From Streptomyces asiaticus (lineage in GTDB: Bacteria; Actinomycetota; Actinomycetes; Streptomycetales; Streptomycetaceae), in contig NZ_JAGSHX010000006.1 in the NCBI RefSeq assembly GCF_018138715.1, positions 9,672,001-9,736,000 of the forward strand: 64,000 nucleotides of DNA, read 5' to 3'. Below, piece by piece: positions 1 to 8,043 of the stretch (its first letter is position 1; each line of letters opens with the position of its first letter). Below the pieces are notes generated by a model. That model did no database searches. It worked only from the letters and a program-made list of their open reading frames with translations, and was not told the DNA's origin. The translations under genes and the position numbers were made by a program.

Positions 1-1
1 G

Positions 2-244
2 CACCTGGGCCGTACCTACGAACCGTCGGGTTCGGTCGGGCGGGTGAAGGTCTTCTACTGCACTCCGCTGCGCGGCACCAAGGAGGAGTGGCTGGACCAC
101 CAGCTCAGCCACTGGGACGAGTTCACCCGCGACCCCAACACCTATATCGAGGTCGACGGGGAGCACTACACCCTGATGAGTCCGCAGCATGTGCACACCT
201 TCCAGGCGACCCTGCGGCACGAACTGGCCCGGGCGCTCGGCTGA
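2..244 (+). CDS. Thioesterase domain, C-terminal end (partial, likely from an NRPS/PKS)
   Basis: Only the last 80 codons are present; the frame is open to the left edge of the window. The segment reads like the end of an alpha/beta-hydrolase thioesterase: VFYCTPLRGTKEEWLDHQL, then a GEHYTLM motif whose His is the expected catalytic base, then a closing helix ending HELARALG. In this family that region releases a finished peptide or polyketide chain from a carrier protein. The next gene, an epimerase, begins 44 bp downstream in the same direction, and a carbamoyltransferase follows, which supports a biosynthetic-cluster setting. Whether this is a stand-alone thioesterase or the end of a megasynthase cannot be told from the window. 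Confidence 0.7.
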   Translation, partial: HLGRTYEPSGSVGRVKVFYCTPLRGTKEEWLDHQLSHWDEFTRDPNTYIEVDGEHYTLMSPQHVHTFQATLRHELARALG

Positions 245-288
245 GGACCGGCGAAGGCAACCGCTGACACCACCAGGAGCCGCCGATC

Positions 289-1245
289 ATGCAAGGCAAG
301 AAGATACTCATCACCGGGGGGACCGGGCAGGTCGCGAGGCCCGTCGCCGAAGCGCTCGCCGTCGGCAACGAGGTGTGGTGCCTGGGCCGGTTCGGCGATC
401 CACACGCCCGCGAGGCGCTGGAGGAAGCGGGCGCTCACACCGCCATCTGGGACATGGCCACCGACGACCTGGAGGGCCTGCCGCGCGACTTCACCCATGT
501 GCTGCACTCCGCGGTGCACCGGGGCGACGGCAAGGACTTCGAGGACACCGCGCGCGTCAACGCGGTCGGCACCGCACGGCTGATGACCCACTGCTCCGCC
601 GCCGACTCGTTCCTGTACGTCTCGTCCGGGGTCGTCTACAACCGCGCCGACCGGACACATCGCTACCGGGAGAGCGATCCGCTGGGCGGGGCGGCGCCGT
701 GGCTGCCGACGTACCCCGTCGCCAAGATCACCGCCGAAGGGGTGGCACGCGGCCTGGCCGAGACACTCGGGCTGCCGACGGTGATCGCCCGCCTCAACAT
801 CGCCTACGGCCCGTACGGCCACGGCGGCGTGCCCATGATCCTGTTCAACCAGATGCGCAAGGGGCAGCCCTGTGCGGTGCCCCGCGAGGGCCAGAACTAC
901 TGCAATCTGCTGCACACCGACGACGTCGTGCGCCAGGTGCCGCTGCTGTGGGACGTGGCGCGGGCGCCCGCGCGGGTCGTGAACTGGGGCGGGGACGAGG
1001 AGGTCGGCATCACCGATCTGCTGGAGTACCTGTCCGCGCTCACCGGAGTGCCGCTGCGGCTGGACCGCGGTGACTACAGCCGGGAAACGGCCATCTTCGA
1101 CCATGACATCCGCCGTGACCTGATCGGCGACTGCACCATCGGCTGGCACGCCGGTATCGCCCGCACCGTGGCCGACCTGTTCGAGGAGTACCGCGACCGC
1201 GTCGACGCCTACCTGGACGCGCACGGAGCCGGAACACCCCAGTGA
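289..1245 (+). CDS. NAD(P)-dependent epimerase/dehydratase (extended SDR)
   Basis: The 318-residue protein has an N-terminal Rossmann motif (ITGGTGQVARPVAEAL) and the extended-SDR catalytic pattern: YVSSGVVY carries the Ser and TYPVAK gives YxxxK. Length fits NDP-sugar epimerases and reductases. An AGGAG ribosome site lies 8 bp before the ATG. It sits between the thioesterase end and an aminotransferase fusion gene, spaced 22 bp from the latter, so it is probably a tailoring enzyme of the same cluster. The C-terminal half (LLHTDDVVRQVPLLWDVARAP) is typical of sugar-nucleotide or acyl-chain-acting epimerases. The substrate cannot be deduced. Confidence 0.85.
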   Translation: MQGKKILITGGTGQVARPVAEALAVGNEVWCLGRFGDPHAREALEEAGAHTAIWDMATDDLEGLPRDFTHVLHSAVHRGDGKDFEDTARVNAVGTARLMTHCSAADSFLYVSSGVVYNRADRTHRYRESDPLGGAAPWLPTYPVAKITAEGVARGLAETLGLPTVIARLNIAYGPYGHGGVPMILFNQMRKGQPCAVPREGQNYCNLLHTDDVVRQVPLLWDVARAPARVVNWGGDEEVGITDLLEYLSALTGVPLRLDRGDYSRETAIFDHDIRRDLIGDCTIGWHAGIARTVADLFEEYRDRVDAYLDAHGAGTPQ

Positions 1246-1267
1246 CCACGAGGAGTGGAGAACGAGC

Positions 1268-3235
1268 ATGCGCAGGTCAGCAGATATCGACGCACTTCAG
1301 CATGTGCTGTCCGCCGCCCTGGGGTCCCCGGACCCGGTGTGCGCCTTGGCCCGACTGGACCAGGGCGCGGGCGCGTTCGCCGCCCTGGACACCGCGGTGC
1401 TCGCGCGCCCCACCCTGGTGGGCGGCGGGTCCCCGTACCACCCGACCAGCCCCGCCCCCACCCGCCACGCCCTCGATGAACTGGTCCGCCGCGCCGAGAC
1501 ACTGGGCGTGCCCCAGATCCTGGTGCCCAATGTGCGCCGCAGCGACGACACCAGCGTGCTGCGGGCGGCAGGGCTCGTTCCGGTCGCCACCGAGAGCGAG
1601 TGTGTCGTCCGGCTGACCGGGGAGGTGGACGAGGTCCTGCGCACCCGCGTCGGCGCCGAGCGACTCAATGACCTCCGCCGCCGCGACCGCGAGACCTCCC
1701 CCGAGGTGACCTGGGAGCGGATCCCGCTGAGCGAGCTCGACGGGAGCCCTTGGGCGCGAGACGCCTTCGTCACGCTCCACCGGCGTCAGGCCGAACGCCA
1801 CGGCGGCCATGACAACCTGTACAACGCCGAAGCCCTCGACGCCCTGGCCCACGGCCCGTTGGCGAAACGCACCGAGATGCTCGTACGCCGCGAACAGGGC
1901 GCCGTGGTCCAGGCCGGACTCCTCACCACGTCCCACAACGGCCGGGGGATCTACTCCCTCACACAGGCCATTGACCACGACGACCCCGCCGCACGGGACG
2001 ACCTCTTCGCCGCGTCCGTGCACCGGCTGTACCTCCACGCCCGGCGCTGCGGTCTGGAGTGGGTACACCTCGGTCGGGGGGACATCCCCCGCATGCGCCG
2101 CCTCGGAGCCGATCTGTTCGTGCCCCTCGACCACTGGCTGCGCGCTCCCGGCCTCGCGTCCCCGGAGGAAGCGGGAGCGGAACACCCGCTGTCGGAGTAC
2201 GCGGCTCCCCCCGTCACGGGGGTGCCGGTCCCCGGCCCGGCCCGCTTCCGCCAGGTGCCACGGTTCGACACGATCGACCTGTCCAGCAACACCAATCCGT
2301 TCCTGGGCGCCGCGGGAGAGTACCCCCACCTCGACACGACAGAGCTGGCCGACACCTACCTGGCCACGATCGCGACCTTGCCCGGCCACGAGGGCGTGGC
2401 CGCGCTCAGCGCGGACCACCTGCTGTTCAGCAGTGGCTCGGTGGACGGCGTCATGCTGCTCCTGGCGGCGCTGGCGTCACCCGGCGAGCGCGTCTGCGTC
2501 ACGCCGCCCACCTTCCCGCTCTACGGCCACTTCGCCCACCTCCTCCGCCTGCCCGTCGTCGAGGTGCCGCTGCATGGCGACGACCTGTCCCGGCTCGACA
2601 CCGAGCGCATCCTGGCGGCCGATCCACGGGTGACCATCCTGTGCGACCCCAACAACCCCGTCGGGACGAGGCTCGACCCGGAACAGGTCCACGAGCTGGT
2701 GGTTCACGGCCGTGGGCTGGTGGTGATCGACGAAGCCTACGTCGAGTTCAGCGAGCAGCCCTCGTACGCCCGGCTGATCGCCCGGCACGACAACCTCATC
2801 GTGCTCAGAACACTCTCCAAGGCATGGGGACTCGCCGGCGCGCGCTGCGGAATCGCCCTGGCCCAGCCCGGCATCATCGAAGCGCTGCGCCGGGTGCAGG
2901 TGCCGTTCGGGTTCACCAACGCCTCCCAGCACGCCGTGCGGGACCGGCTGACCGATGTGCGGCGGGTGGCCGCGGGCATCCGGCGCATCCGTGCCGAGCG
3001 TGACCGGATGGCCTCGGCGCTGACCGGGCATCCCGCGGTGGCCCGGGTGTTCCCCTCGGAGACCAACTTCCTCTTCGTCCGACTGCACAAGCACGAGCGC
3101 GTGATGGACCAGCTTCGGGGTGCGGGCATCGTCGTCGCCGACACCGGGCGGGTGGTCCCGGACACCTGCCGTATCACCATCGGCGACCGGCGCGCGAACA
3201 CCGCCCTGCTCGAAGCGCTCTCCGCCGCTCTGTGA
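1268..3235 (+). CDS. Fusion of a FemAB/GNAT-like domain to a HisC/CobD-type PLP aminotransferase
   Basis: This 655-residue protein has two parts. Residues 1 to about 320 resemble a FemAB/GNAT-like acyltransferase fold: LRRRDRETS, FVTLHRRQAERHGG, GIYSLTQAID and HLGRGDIPRMRRLGA. Residues from about 335 form a fold-type I aminotransferase of the histidinol-phosphate/CobD group: LSSNTNPF near the start, DPNNPVGT, VIDEAYVEF, and the Schiff-base lysine in TLSKAWGLAGARCG. It probably makes or installs an amino group and then acylates an amino acid or peptide for the neighbouring cluster. Both domains appear complete with catalytic residues present. GGAG precedes the ATG. The order of reactions and the substrate are unknown. 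Confidence 0.8.
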   Translation: MRRSADIDALQHVLSAALGSPDPVCALARLDQGAGAFAALDTAVLARPTLVGGGSPYHPTSPAPTRHALDELVRRAETLGVPQILVPNVRRSDDTSVLRAAGLVPVATESECVVRLTGEVDEVLRTRVGAERLNDLRRRDRETSPEVTWERIPLSELDGSPWARDAFVTLHRRQAERHGGHDNLYNAEALDALAHGPLAKRTEMLVRREQGAVVQAGLLTTSHNGRGIYSLTQAIDHDDPAARDDLFAASVHRLYLHARRCGLEWVHLGRGDIPRMRRLGADLFVPLDHWLRAPGLASPEEAGAEHPLSEYAAPPVTGVPVPGPARFRQVPRFDTIDLSSNTNPFLGAAGEYPHLDTTELADTYLATIATLPGHEGVAALSADHLLFSSGSVDGVMLLLAALASPGERVCVTPPTFPLYGHFAHLLRLPVVEVPLHGDDLSRLDTERILAADPRVTILCDPNNPVGTRLDPEQVHELVVHGRGLVVIDEAYVEFSEQPSYARLIARHDNLIVLRTLSKAWGLAGARCGIALAQPGIIEALRRVQVPFGFTNASQHAVRDRLTDVRRVAAGIRRIRAERDRMASALTGHPAVARVFPSETNFLFVRLHKHERVMDQLRGAGIVVADTGRVVPDTCRITIGDRRANTALLEALSAAL

Positions 3236-3265
3236 GCCATATCGTTCAGCGAAAGGACGCCGCTC

Positions 3266-3703
3266 GTGGGTAAAGATTCCCGCTCCGATATCCCACTGTC
3301 CAGCACCGTCGTCGCAGAAGGTTATGACCGCTGGAGCCCGCAGCTGCACAAGGAATTCTACACCAACGCCCATCATGGGTGGATCGGCCGGACACTGGTA
3401 AAAGAGACCGATTCCCTGCGCATCTGGGAGACCCATCTTCAGCCGGGAGAGCGAATTCCCGTCCACCGGCATGTACTGGACTACTTCTGGATAGCTCTCA
3501 CAAACGGCCGGGCCCGCCAGCACTCGGGCGATGGAACCACGCACGAGATCTCTTACGCCCGCGGACAGTCTCAGTATTTCCGCTGCCCCGCGGGGCGATA
3601 TCACCTTCATGACCTGAAGAACATCGGCGACGACGTTCTGTCGTTCCTGACCATCGAGACAAAGGGCGGGCCGAACGAGCCCATTCGGCTTCCCAAGGAT
3701 TGA
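3266..3703 (+). CDS. Small cupin-domain protein
   Basis: The 145-residue protein starts at GTG with a GAAAGGA ribosome site 8 bp upstream. The first cupin motif is visible as PGERIPVHRHVLDYFWIAL, which supplies paired His metal ligands, and the second as FRCPAGRYHLHDLKN. Single-domain cupins of this size act as isomerases, dioxygenases or small-ligand binders. It follows the aminotransferase fusion by 30 bp and shares its direction. Codon use is visibly lower in GC than in the surrounding genes (for example GATTCCCGC, GAATTCTAC), which may reflect separate acquisition. The function within the cluster is not known. Confidence 0.75.
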   Translation: MGKDSRSDIPLSSTVVAEGYDRWSPQLHKEFYTNAHHGWIGRTLVKETDSLRIWETHLQPGERIPVHRHVLDYFWIALTNGRARQHSGDGTTHEISYARGQSQYFRCPAGRYHLHDLKNIGDDVLSFLTIETKGGPNEPIRLPKD

Positions 3704-3747
3704 GGGCTGCCGGCCCGCGGGGCGCATACGCCCCGCGGGCCGACGGC

Positions 3748-5529
3748 TCAGCTCCCCTTCTTGGTGATGACGAACCGGTCGATGACCAGATAGTCGATCT
3801 CGGTGGCGAGGAAGCACTCCAACGCGTCCCGCGGCGAGCAGACGATGGGCTCACCGGCCACGTTGAAGGACGTGTTGAGCAGGCAGGGCACATCCGTCCG
3901 TGCCGTGAAGGCGCGCAACAGCCGGGCGAGCGCGGGGTTCTGCCGCTCGTTCACCGTCTGGGCCCGCGCGGTGCCGTCCACGTGGCAGGCGCCGGGGATC
4001 CGCTCCTGGTACTCCTTCCGCACCGGGAAGACGAAGGTCATATACGGGGACGAGGTCTTCTTGCCCATCGAGAAGACGCGCGGGGCCTCCGATTCGAGGA
4101 TGACGGGCGCGAACGGCCGGAAGGGCTCCCGGTGTTTCACCCGGAGGTTGATGATGTCCTTGATGTCGGGGAAGGCCGGGTTGGCGAGGATGCTGCGGTT
4201 GCCCAGGGCGCGCGGCCCGAACTCGGCCCGGCCCTGGAACCAGCCCACGACGTTCTTCCCGGCCAGCAGCTCCGCCGTCCGGTCGGCGATCGAGGCGGCG
4301 TCGGGCTCCTCCCGCCACTCGACGCGGTCCGCGTACTCCGCGAGCGCGTCCTGGACCTGCCGCTCGTCGTACGAAGGGCCCAGGTACGGGGTGGTGACCG
4401 CGTCGGCGGGCCGATTCCTGAGACCGGCGGCGTACACGGCCGCGCCAATGGCGACCCCGGGATCGCTGGCCCCGAAGCTGACCTCCATGCCGGTGAACGG
4501 CGACCTCTCCAGCATCTTGGTGTTGGCCACGCAGTTCAGCGCCAGCCCGCCCTCGAAGAGCAGGGTGTCCAGGCCGGACGCCGCGGTCAGCGCCCGCACC
4601 TGATGGGCGGTGACGGCCTCGACCATGTGCTGTGCCAGCCCGGCGACCTTGACGCGGAAGTCGAACTGCTCGCGCTTCTGGCTGTCGCCGCCGAACAGCT
4701 CGTCGAACAGTGCGTAGTAGGCCGATATGTCCCGGGGAATGGAGATGGTGTACGAGCCGTTCTCGTGCAGCCGCACAACGCGCTCGAGCAGCGGGTTGTG
4801 CCGCGGCGGCGGGCCGTACGCGGCCAGGCCCATCACCTTGTACTCGTCGTTGTTCGGTACGAACCCCAGATAGCGGGTGATCCGCCCGAACGCCACCCCG
4901 AGCGAGCTGGTCATGGGGACCGCGCTCTCGTCGAACTGGCGGACCACGCCGTTCCGCAGCTCGCCCATGACGGAGGACAGGGTCTCCGCCCGGCCGTCGC
5001 TCACCAGGAAGGCGGCGTCGCCCCCGCCGGCCAGGTAGGCGCCGCACATGAGATGGGCCAGATGATGGGGCACCAGGGTGAGTTTGTTGGGATCCAGCTC
5101 ATGGCCGGTGCGCTCGACGAAGTCGTGGTACACCGCGTCCGGGCTGAGCATGCCGGTGTAGAGCTCACCCGTGCTGCGCAGGGCGTCGAACTTGGCCGCG
5201 ACCGGCAGGTCGGAGTCGCATATCCCCGAAATCATCTCCTCGGCCACCGTCGTCGAAAACCGCCAGGGGAAAGCGAAAACGTCGACCTGATCGAGGTCGA
5301 CACCGGCGGAGTTCAGGCACCAGGTGATTGCGTGGACCGGGAAATCGGAGGTCTTCTTGACCCGGCTCAGCCGCTCCTCCTCGACCGCCGCCACCACCTC
5401 GCCGTCGATCACCAGAGCCGCCGCGGCGTCATGACCCACCAAGAGATTACGGCCGACACCAGTCGCCCCGTAGAGACGCCCGAAAAGCTCCGCACCTCTG
5501 CTGAATCCGTTGTAACCGAGTACGATCAC
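3748..5529 (-). CDS. Carbamoyltransferase of the NodU/CmcH (TobZ-like) family
   Basis: The 593-residue protein starts GTG with GGGAGG 10 bp upstream. The N-terminal Kae1-like domain opens with MIVLGYNG, has LVGHDAAAALV and AAVEEERLSRVKKTSDFP, and contains the histidine-rich HHLAH metal motif. The C-terminal YrdC-like part shows GWFQGRAEFGPRALGNRSILA and KHREPFRPFAPVIL, both family hallmarks. These enzymes transfer the carbamoyl group of carbamoyl phosphate, via a carbamoyl-adenylate, to a hydroxyl group of a natural product or sugar. It converges on the cupin gene and is divergent from the GNAT gene, so it probably has its own promoter in 5530-5730. It predicts a carbamoylated product for the cluster. 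Confidence 0.93.
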   Translation of the reverse strand: MIVLGYNGFSRGAELFGRLYGATGVGRNLLVGHDAAAALVIDGEVVAAVEEERLSRVKKTSDFPVHAITWCLNSAGVDLDQVDVFAFPWRFSTTVAEEMISGICDSDLPVAAKFDALRSTGELYTGMLSPDAVYHDFVERTGHELDPNKLTLVPHHLAHLMCGAYLAGGGDAAFLVSDGRAETLSSVMGELRNGVVRQFDESAVPMTSSLGVAFGRITRYLGFVPNNDEYKVMGLAAYGPPPRHNPLLERVVRLHENGSYTISIPRDISAYYALFDELFGGDSQKREQFDFRVKVAGLAQHMVEAVTAHQVRALTAASGLDTLLFEGGLALNCVANTKMLERSPFTGMEVSFGASDPGVAIGAAVYAAGLRNRPADAVTTPYLGPSYDERQVQDALAEYADRVEWREEPDAASIADRTAELLAGKNVVGWFQGRAEFGPRALGNRSILANPAFPDIKDIINLRVKHREPFRPFAPVILESEAPRVFSMGKKTSSPYMTFVFPVRKEYQERIPGACHVDGTARAQTVNERQNPALARLLRAFTARTDVPCLLNTSFNVAGEPIVCSPRDALECFLATEIDYLVIDRFVITKKGS

Positions 5530-5717
5530 TGGCTCTCAGCCTCCCAAGCACGACAGTATCGGCGGAAGAACAGGCTACTGGGGCCGCATACTTGAGGGAT
5601 AGGCATGATGCACCAGCAGATTGTGGATTTCCTTCCCGGGGATACGGCATGCCGGAGAGAATTCCGCACCGAATGCTCGACGGGCCCGGACCGCGGCCGG
5701 GCGCGGCCTTCGTTACG

Positions 5718-5731
5718 TATACTTTTGGGCA
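5718..5731 (+). promoter_or_regulatory. Candidate leaderless promoter of the GNAT gene (-10 TATACT)
   Basis: A TATACT hexamer at 5718-5723 sits 7 bases before the ATG at 5731 in an otherwise GC-rich stretch, with no ribosome-binding sequence between them. A start site 6-8 bases beyond a -10 box would fall on the A of the ATG, which implies a leaderless mRNA. No convincing -35 box is visible. Confidence 0.45.
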
Positions 5732-6225
5732 TGTTGAGGTTGGAACGGCTCCGGGCCGACCACGCGCCCGCCCTGCTGGCCTTCGAGCGCGAGAACCGGG
5801 AGTACTTCGCCCGGTCGATCTCGGACCGGGGGGACGCCTACTTCGAGGAGTTCGCATCCATACTCCGTGCCCGGCTCGCCGAGCAGGACGCCGGTGTGTG
5901 TCACTTCCATGTCGTCGTGGACGACCAGGGGGAGCTGGTCGGCCGCGTCAACCTCGTGGACGTCGAGGAAGGGGACGCCGAACTCGGCTACCGGATCGGC
6001 GAGCGCGCCGCGGGCCGGGGGATGGCGACCGCCGCGGTGGAAGAGGTGTGCCGCCTGGCCGCCACGGCGTACCGGCTCTCCACCCTCACCGCCTACACCA
6101 CCCTCGACAACGTGGCCTCCATGACCGTGCTCGGCCGCAATGGATTCACCGTCGTGGCGGACGCCACCGTCGGCGGACGCCCCGGCCTGCGCTACCGTCG
6201 CCGCCTCGGCGCGGAGCCCGGCTGA
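5731..6225 (+). CDS. GNAT-family N-acetyltransferase (RimJ/RimL-like)
   Basis: The 164-residue protein matches the RimJ/RimL-type GNAT fold: LRLERLRADHAPALLAFERENREYF at the N-terminus, LVGRVNLVDVEEGDAELGYRIGE as the beta4 region, and RAAGRGMATAAVEEVC as the acetyl-CoA pyrophosphate loop, ending in ASMTVLGRNGFTVV. I prefer the ATG at 5731 over an upstream in-frame ATG at 5605, because homology begins there and the extra 42 residues are low-complexity. It probably acetylates an amine of a protein terminus or small molecule. It is divergent from the carbamoyltransferase and separated by 208 bp from the hydrogenase operon, so a link to either is unproven. Confidence 0.85.
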   Translation: MLRLERLRADHAPALLAFERENREYFARSISDRGDAYFEEFASILRARLAEQDAGVCHFHVVVDDQGELVGRVNLVDVEEGDAELGYRIGERAAGRGMATAAVEEVCRLAATAYRLSTLTAYTTLDNVASMTVLGRNGFTVVADATVGGRPGLRYRRRLGAEPG

Positions 6226-6386
6226 CGCCGGTGATGTGCACCTGCCGGGTGCCGTGTTTCCGGCAGTGGTGGTGGCCCGTCCGGGACGCGGTGAGGAGTG
6301 GCTGATACGCCCACACAGCGGCGGCGCCCCGCGCATTCGGCGGACCACGGCCGTGTCGGGGCCGGGATTCCCGCACTCAGGGCGGT

Positions 6387-6400
6387 ATGTGTGCACACAT
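6387..6400 (+). promoter_or_regulatory. Perfect 14-bp palindrome, CRP/FNR-like operator candidate
   Basis: ATGTGTGCACACAT is a perfect palindrome 34-37 bp before the GTG start of the hydrogenase beta-subunit gene. Its TGTG/CACA half-sites resemble CRP/FNR-type operators. The second gene of the operon is a cyclic-nucleotide-binding protein, which makes a CRP-type input plausible, though that protein lacks a DNA-binding domain. Confidence 0.4.
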
Positions 6401-6433
6401 GGCCTTGTTGTCGGGCGATGACCGAGGTGGGCA

Positions 6434-7591
6434 GTGGTGAGTGCGTCGACGCTTCCTTCGGCCGAGGGAGCCGTGATCGGCCCGGATGGGTTGACCGCTC
6501 TGGTCGATGTTCTGCGGGCACGTGGTTACACGGTGGTCGGACCCACCGTGCGGGACGGTGCCATTGTGTTGCAGGAGCTGGAGTCCGCCGCTCAGCTGCC
6601 GTACGGATGGGGTGTGGACCTTGAGGCCGGGCAGTACCGGCTGCGGTCGCGTACGGATGGCGCGGCCTTCGCCAACGCGGCCGGTCCGCAGTCGTGGAAG
6701 ACGTTTCTGCACCCCGCCCGGGTCCGCCAGTGGACGGCGGAACGCGCGGGCGGAGAGCTGGTCATCGAGGCGGACGACACCACCCCTCCTCGCTTCGCGT
6801 TCCTCGGCGTCCGCTCCTGCGATCTGCGGGCCATCGCCGTCCAGGACCGGATCCTCACCGCTGGGCCGCACTCCGACCCGGTCTATCGTGGCAGGAGGTC
6901 CGGGGCGTTTCTGGTGGCGGTGGAGTGCACCGAGCCCGGTGGGACATGCTTCTGCGTCTCGATGGGCACCGGTCCCGCCGCCGGGCCCGGGTACGACCTG
7001 GTGCTGACCGAGCTGGTCGATGACGAGGGGCACCGCTTCTGGATCCGCGCGGGCAGCACGGAGGGGGCCGAGATCCTGGCGGAGCTGCCCGGCGAACCGG
7101 CCCCGGAGGCCGTCTGCCGGGGCGCCGCGGACGCCGTCGCGTCCGCCGCCGAACGGATGGGCCGCACGATGCCGGACACCGACATGCGGCGGCTGATGGC
7201 GGAAACGCTGGAGGCGCCCCGCTGGGACGACGTCGCCGCCCGGTGCCTGACCTGCGGCAACTGCACCATGGTGTGCCCCACCTGCTTCTGCACCACCACC
7301 GAGGACATCACCGACCTGACGGGAAACCACGCCGAGCGCTGGCGAGTCTGGGACGTCTGCTTCGACCTGGACTTCTCCTATCTGCCGGGCGGTCCCGTCC
7401 GCGCCTCGCCGCGCAGCCGCTACCGGCAGTGGCTCACCCACAAACTGGGCACCTGGTACGACCAGTTCGGGTCGTCGGGGTGTGTGGGATGCGGCCGGTG
7501 CATTGTCTGGTGTCCGGTCGCCATCGACATCACCGAGGAGGCCGCGGCCCTGCACGACTGGACCCGGCGTGCGGAGGACGAGCCACGATGA
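6434..7591 (+). CDS. [NiFe] hydrogenase beta subunit, 4Fe-4S dicluster protein (HydB/HyhB-like)
   Basis: The 385-residue iron-sulfur subunit resembles the beta subunit of group 3b (sulfhydrogenase-type) hydrogenases. Near the C-terminus it carries two ferredoxin-like motifs, CLTCGNCTMVCPTCFC and CVGCGRCIVWCPVAIDI, which would pass electrons between the small subunit and the flavin subunit. The start is GTG at 6434, or the adjacent GTG at 6437; GAGGTGGG lies just upstream. Its stop overlaps the ATG of the next gene by 4 bases, and the five following genes are equally tightly packed, so it heads the operon. It is cytosolic; no signal peptide is visible. Confidence 0.88.
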   Translation: MVSASTLPSAEGAVIGPDGLTALVDVLRARGYTVVGPTVRDGAIVLQELESAAQLPYGWGVDLEAGQYRLRSRTDGAAFANAAGPQSWKTFLHPARVRQWTAERAGGELVIEADDTTPPRFAFLGVRSCDLRAIAVQDRILTAGPHSDPVYRGRRSGAFLVAVECTEPGGTCFCVSMGTGPAAGPGYDLVLTELVDDEGHRFWIRAGSTEGAEILAELPGEPAPEAVCRGAADAVASAAERMGRTMPDTDMRRLMAETLEAPRWDDVAARCLTCGNCTMVCPTCFCTTTEDITDLTGNHAERWRVWDVCFDLDFSYLPGGPVRASPRSRYRQWLTHKLGTWYDQFGSSGCVGCGRCIVWCPVAIDITEEAAALHDWTRRAEDEPR

Positions 7592-8043
7592 CCGGGTGGC
7601 CCCTGCTGCTGGACACCCTTCCACAGGTGCAGCGCGACCGGCTGTTCACGCTCGCCGACGAGCGGGACTTCCGCGCGGGCAGCACCCTGTTCGACGAGGG
7701 TGATGTCGCCGACCGGTTCTGGCTGATCCGTTCCGGCGAGGTCGCCCTGGATGTGTACGTTCCCGGGCGCCGGGCCCAGGTGGTGGAAACCCTGGGGCCG
7801 CGACAGCAGCTCGGATGGTCGTGGATCTTCCCGCCGTACCGCTGGCACCTGGGCGCCCGAGCGTTGGGGCCCGTGCGGACCTGGGAGTTTCCCGCGGCCG
7901 AGGTACGTGAGCTGTGCATGGCCGACACGGAGCTCGGATACGAGCTGATGCTGCGGTGCGCGGCGCTGATCGCCGATCGGCTCCAGGCCACCCGGTTGCG
8001 GTTGCTCGACCTGTACACGCCGCACGGAAGCGTCCCGTCGTGA
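7588..8043 (+). CDS. Cyclic-nucleotide-binding domain protein (no HTH)
   Basis: This 151-residue protein is a single CAP_ED/cNMP-binding beta-roll: FRAGSTLFDEGDVADRFWLIRSGEVALDV, LGPRQQLGWSWIFPPYRW and ELGYELMLRCAALIADRLQATRLRLLDLY. The last segment is the C-helix, after which the chain ends, so the helix-turn-helix of CRP/FNR regulators is absent. It overlaps the genes on both sides by 4 bases (ATGA and GTGA), which ties it to the hydrogenase. It might sense a nucleotide or redox cue and modulate enzyme activity or assembly rather than bind DNA. That role is an inference from placement. Confidence 0.85.
   Translation: MTGWPLLLDTLPQVQRDRLFTLADERDFRAGSTLFDEGDVADRFWLIRSGEVALDVYVPGRRAQVVETLGPRQQLGWSWIFPPYRWHLGARALGPVRTWEFPAAEVRELCMADTELGYELMLRCAALIADRLQATRLRLLDLYTPHGSVPS

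Noticed and set aside
3700..5595. A 631-codon plus-strand frame over the carbamoyltransferase
   Set aside because: It is the complement of a well-supported carbamoyltransferase and has no domain signal.
5605..5730. An upstream extension of the GNAT gene
   Set aside because: The extra 42 residues have no homology. The -10 box and start geometry favour 5731.
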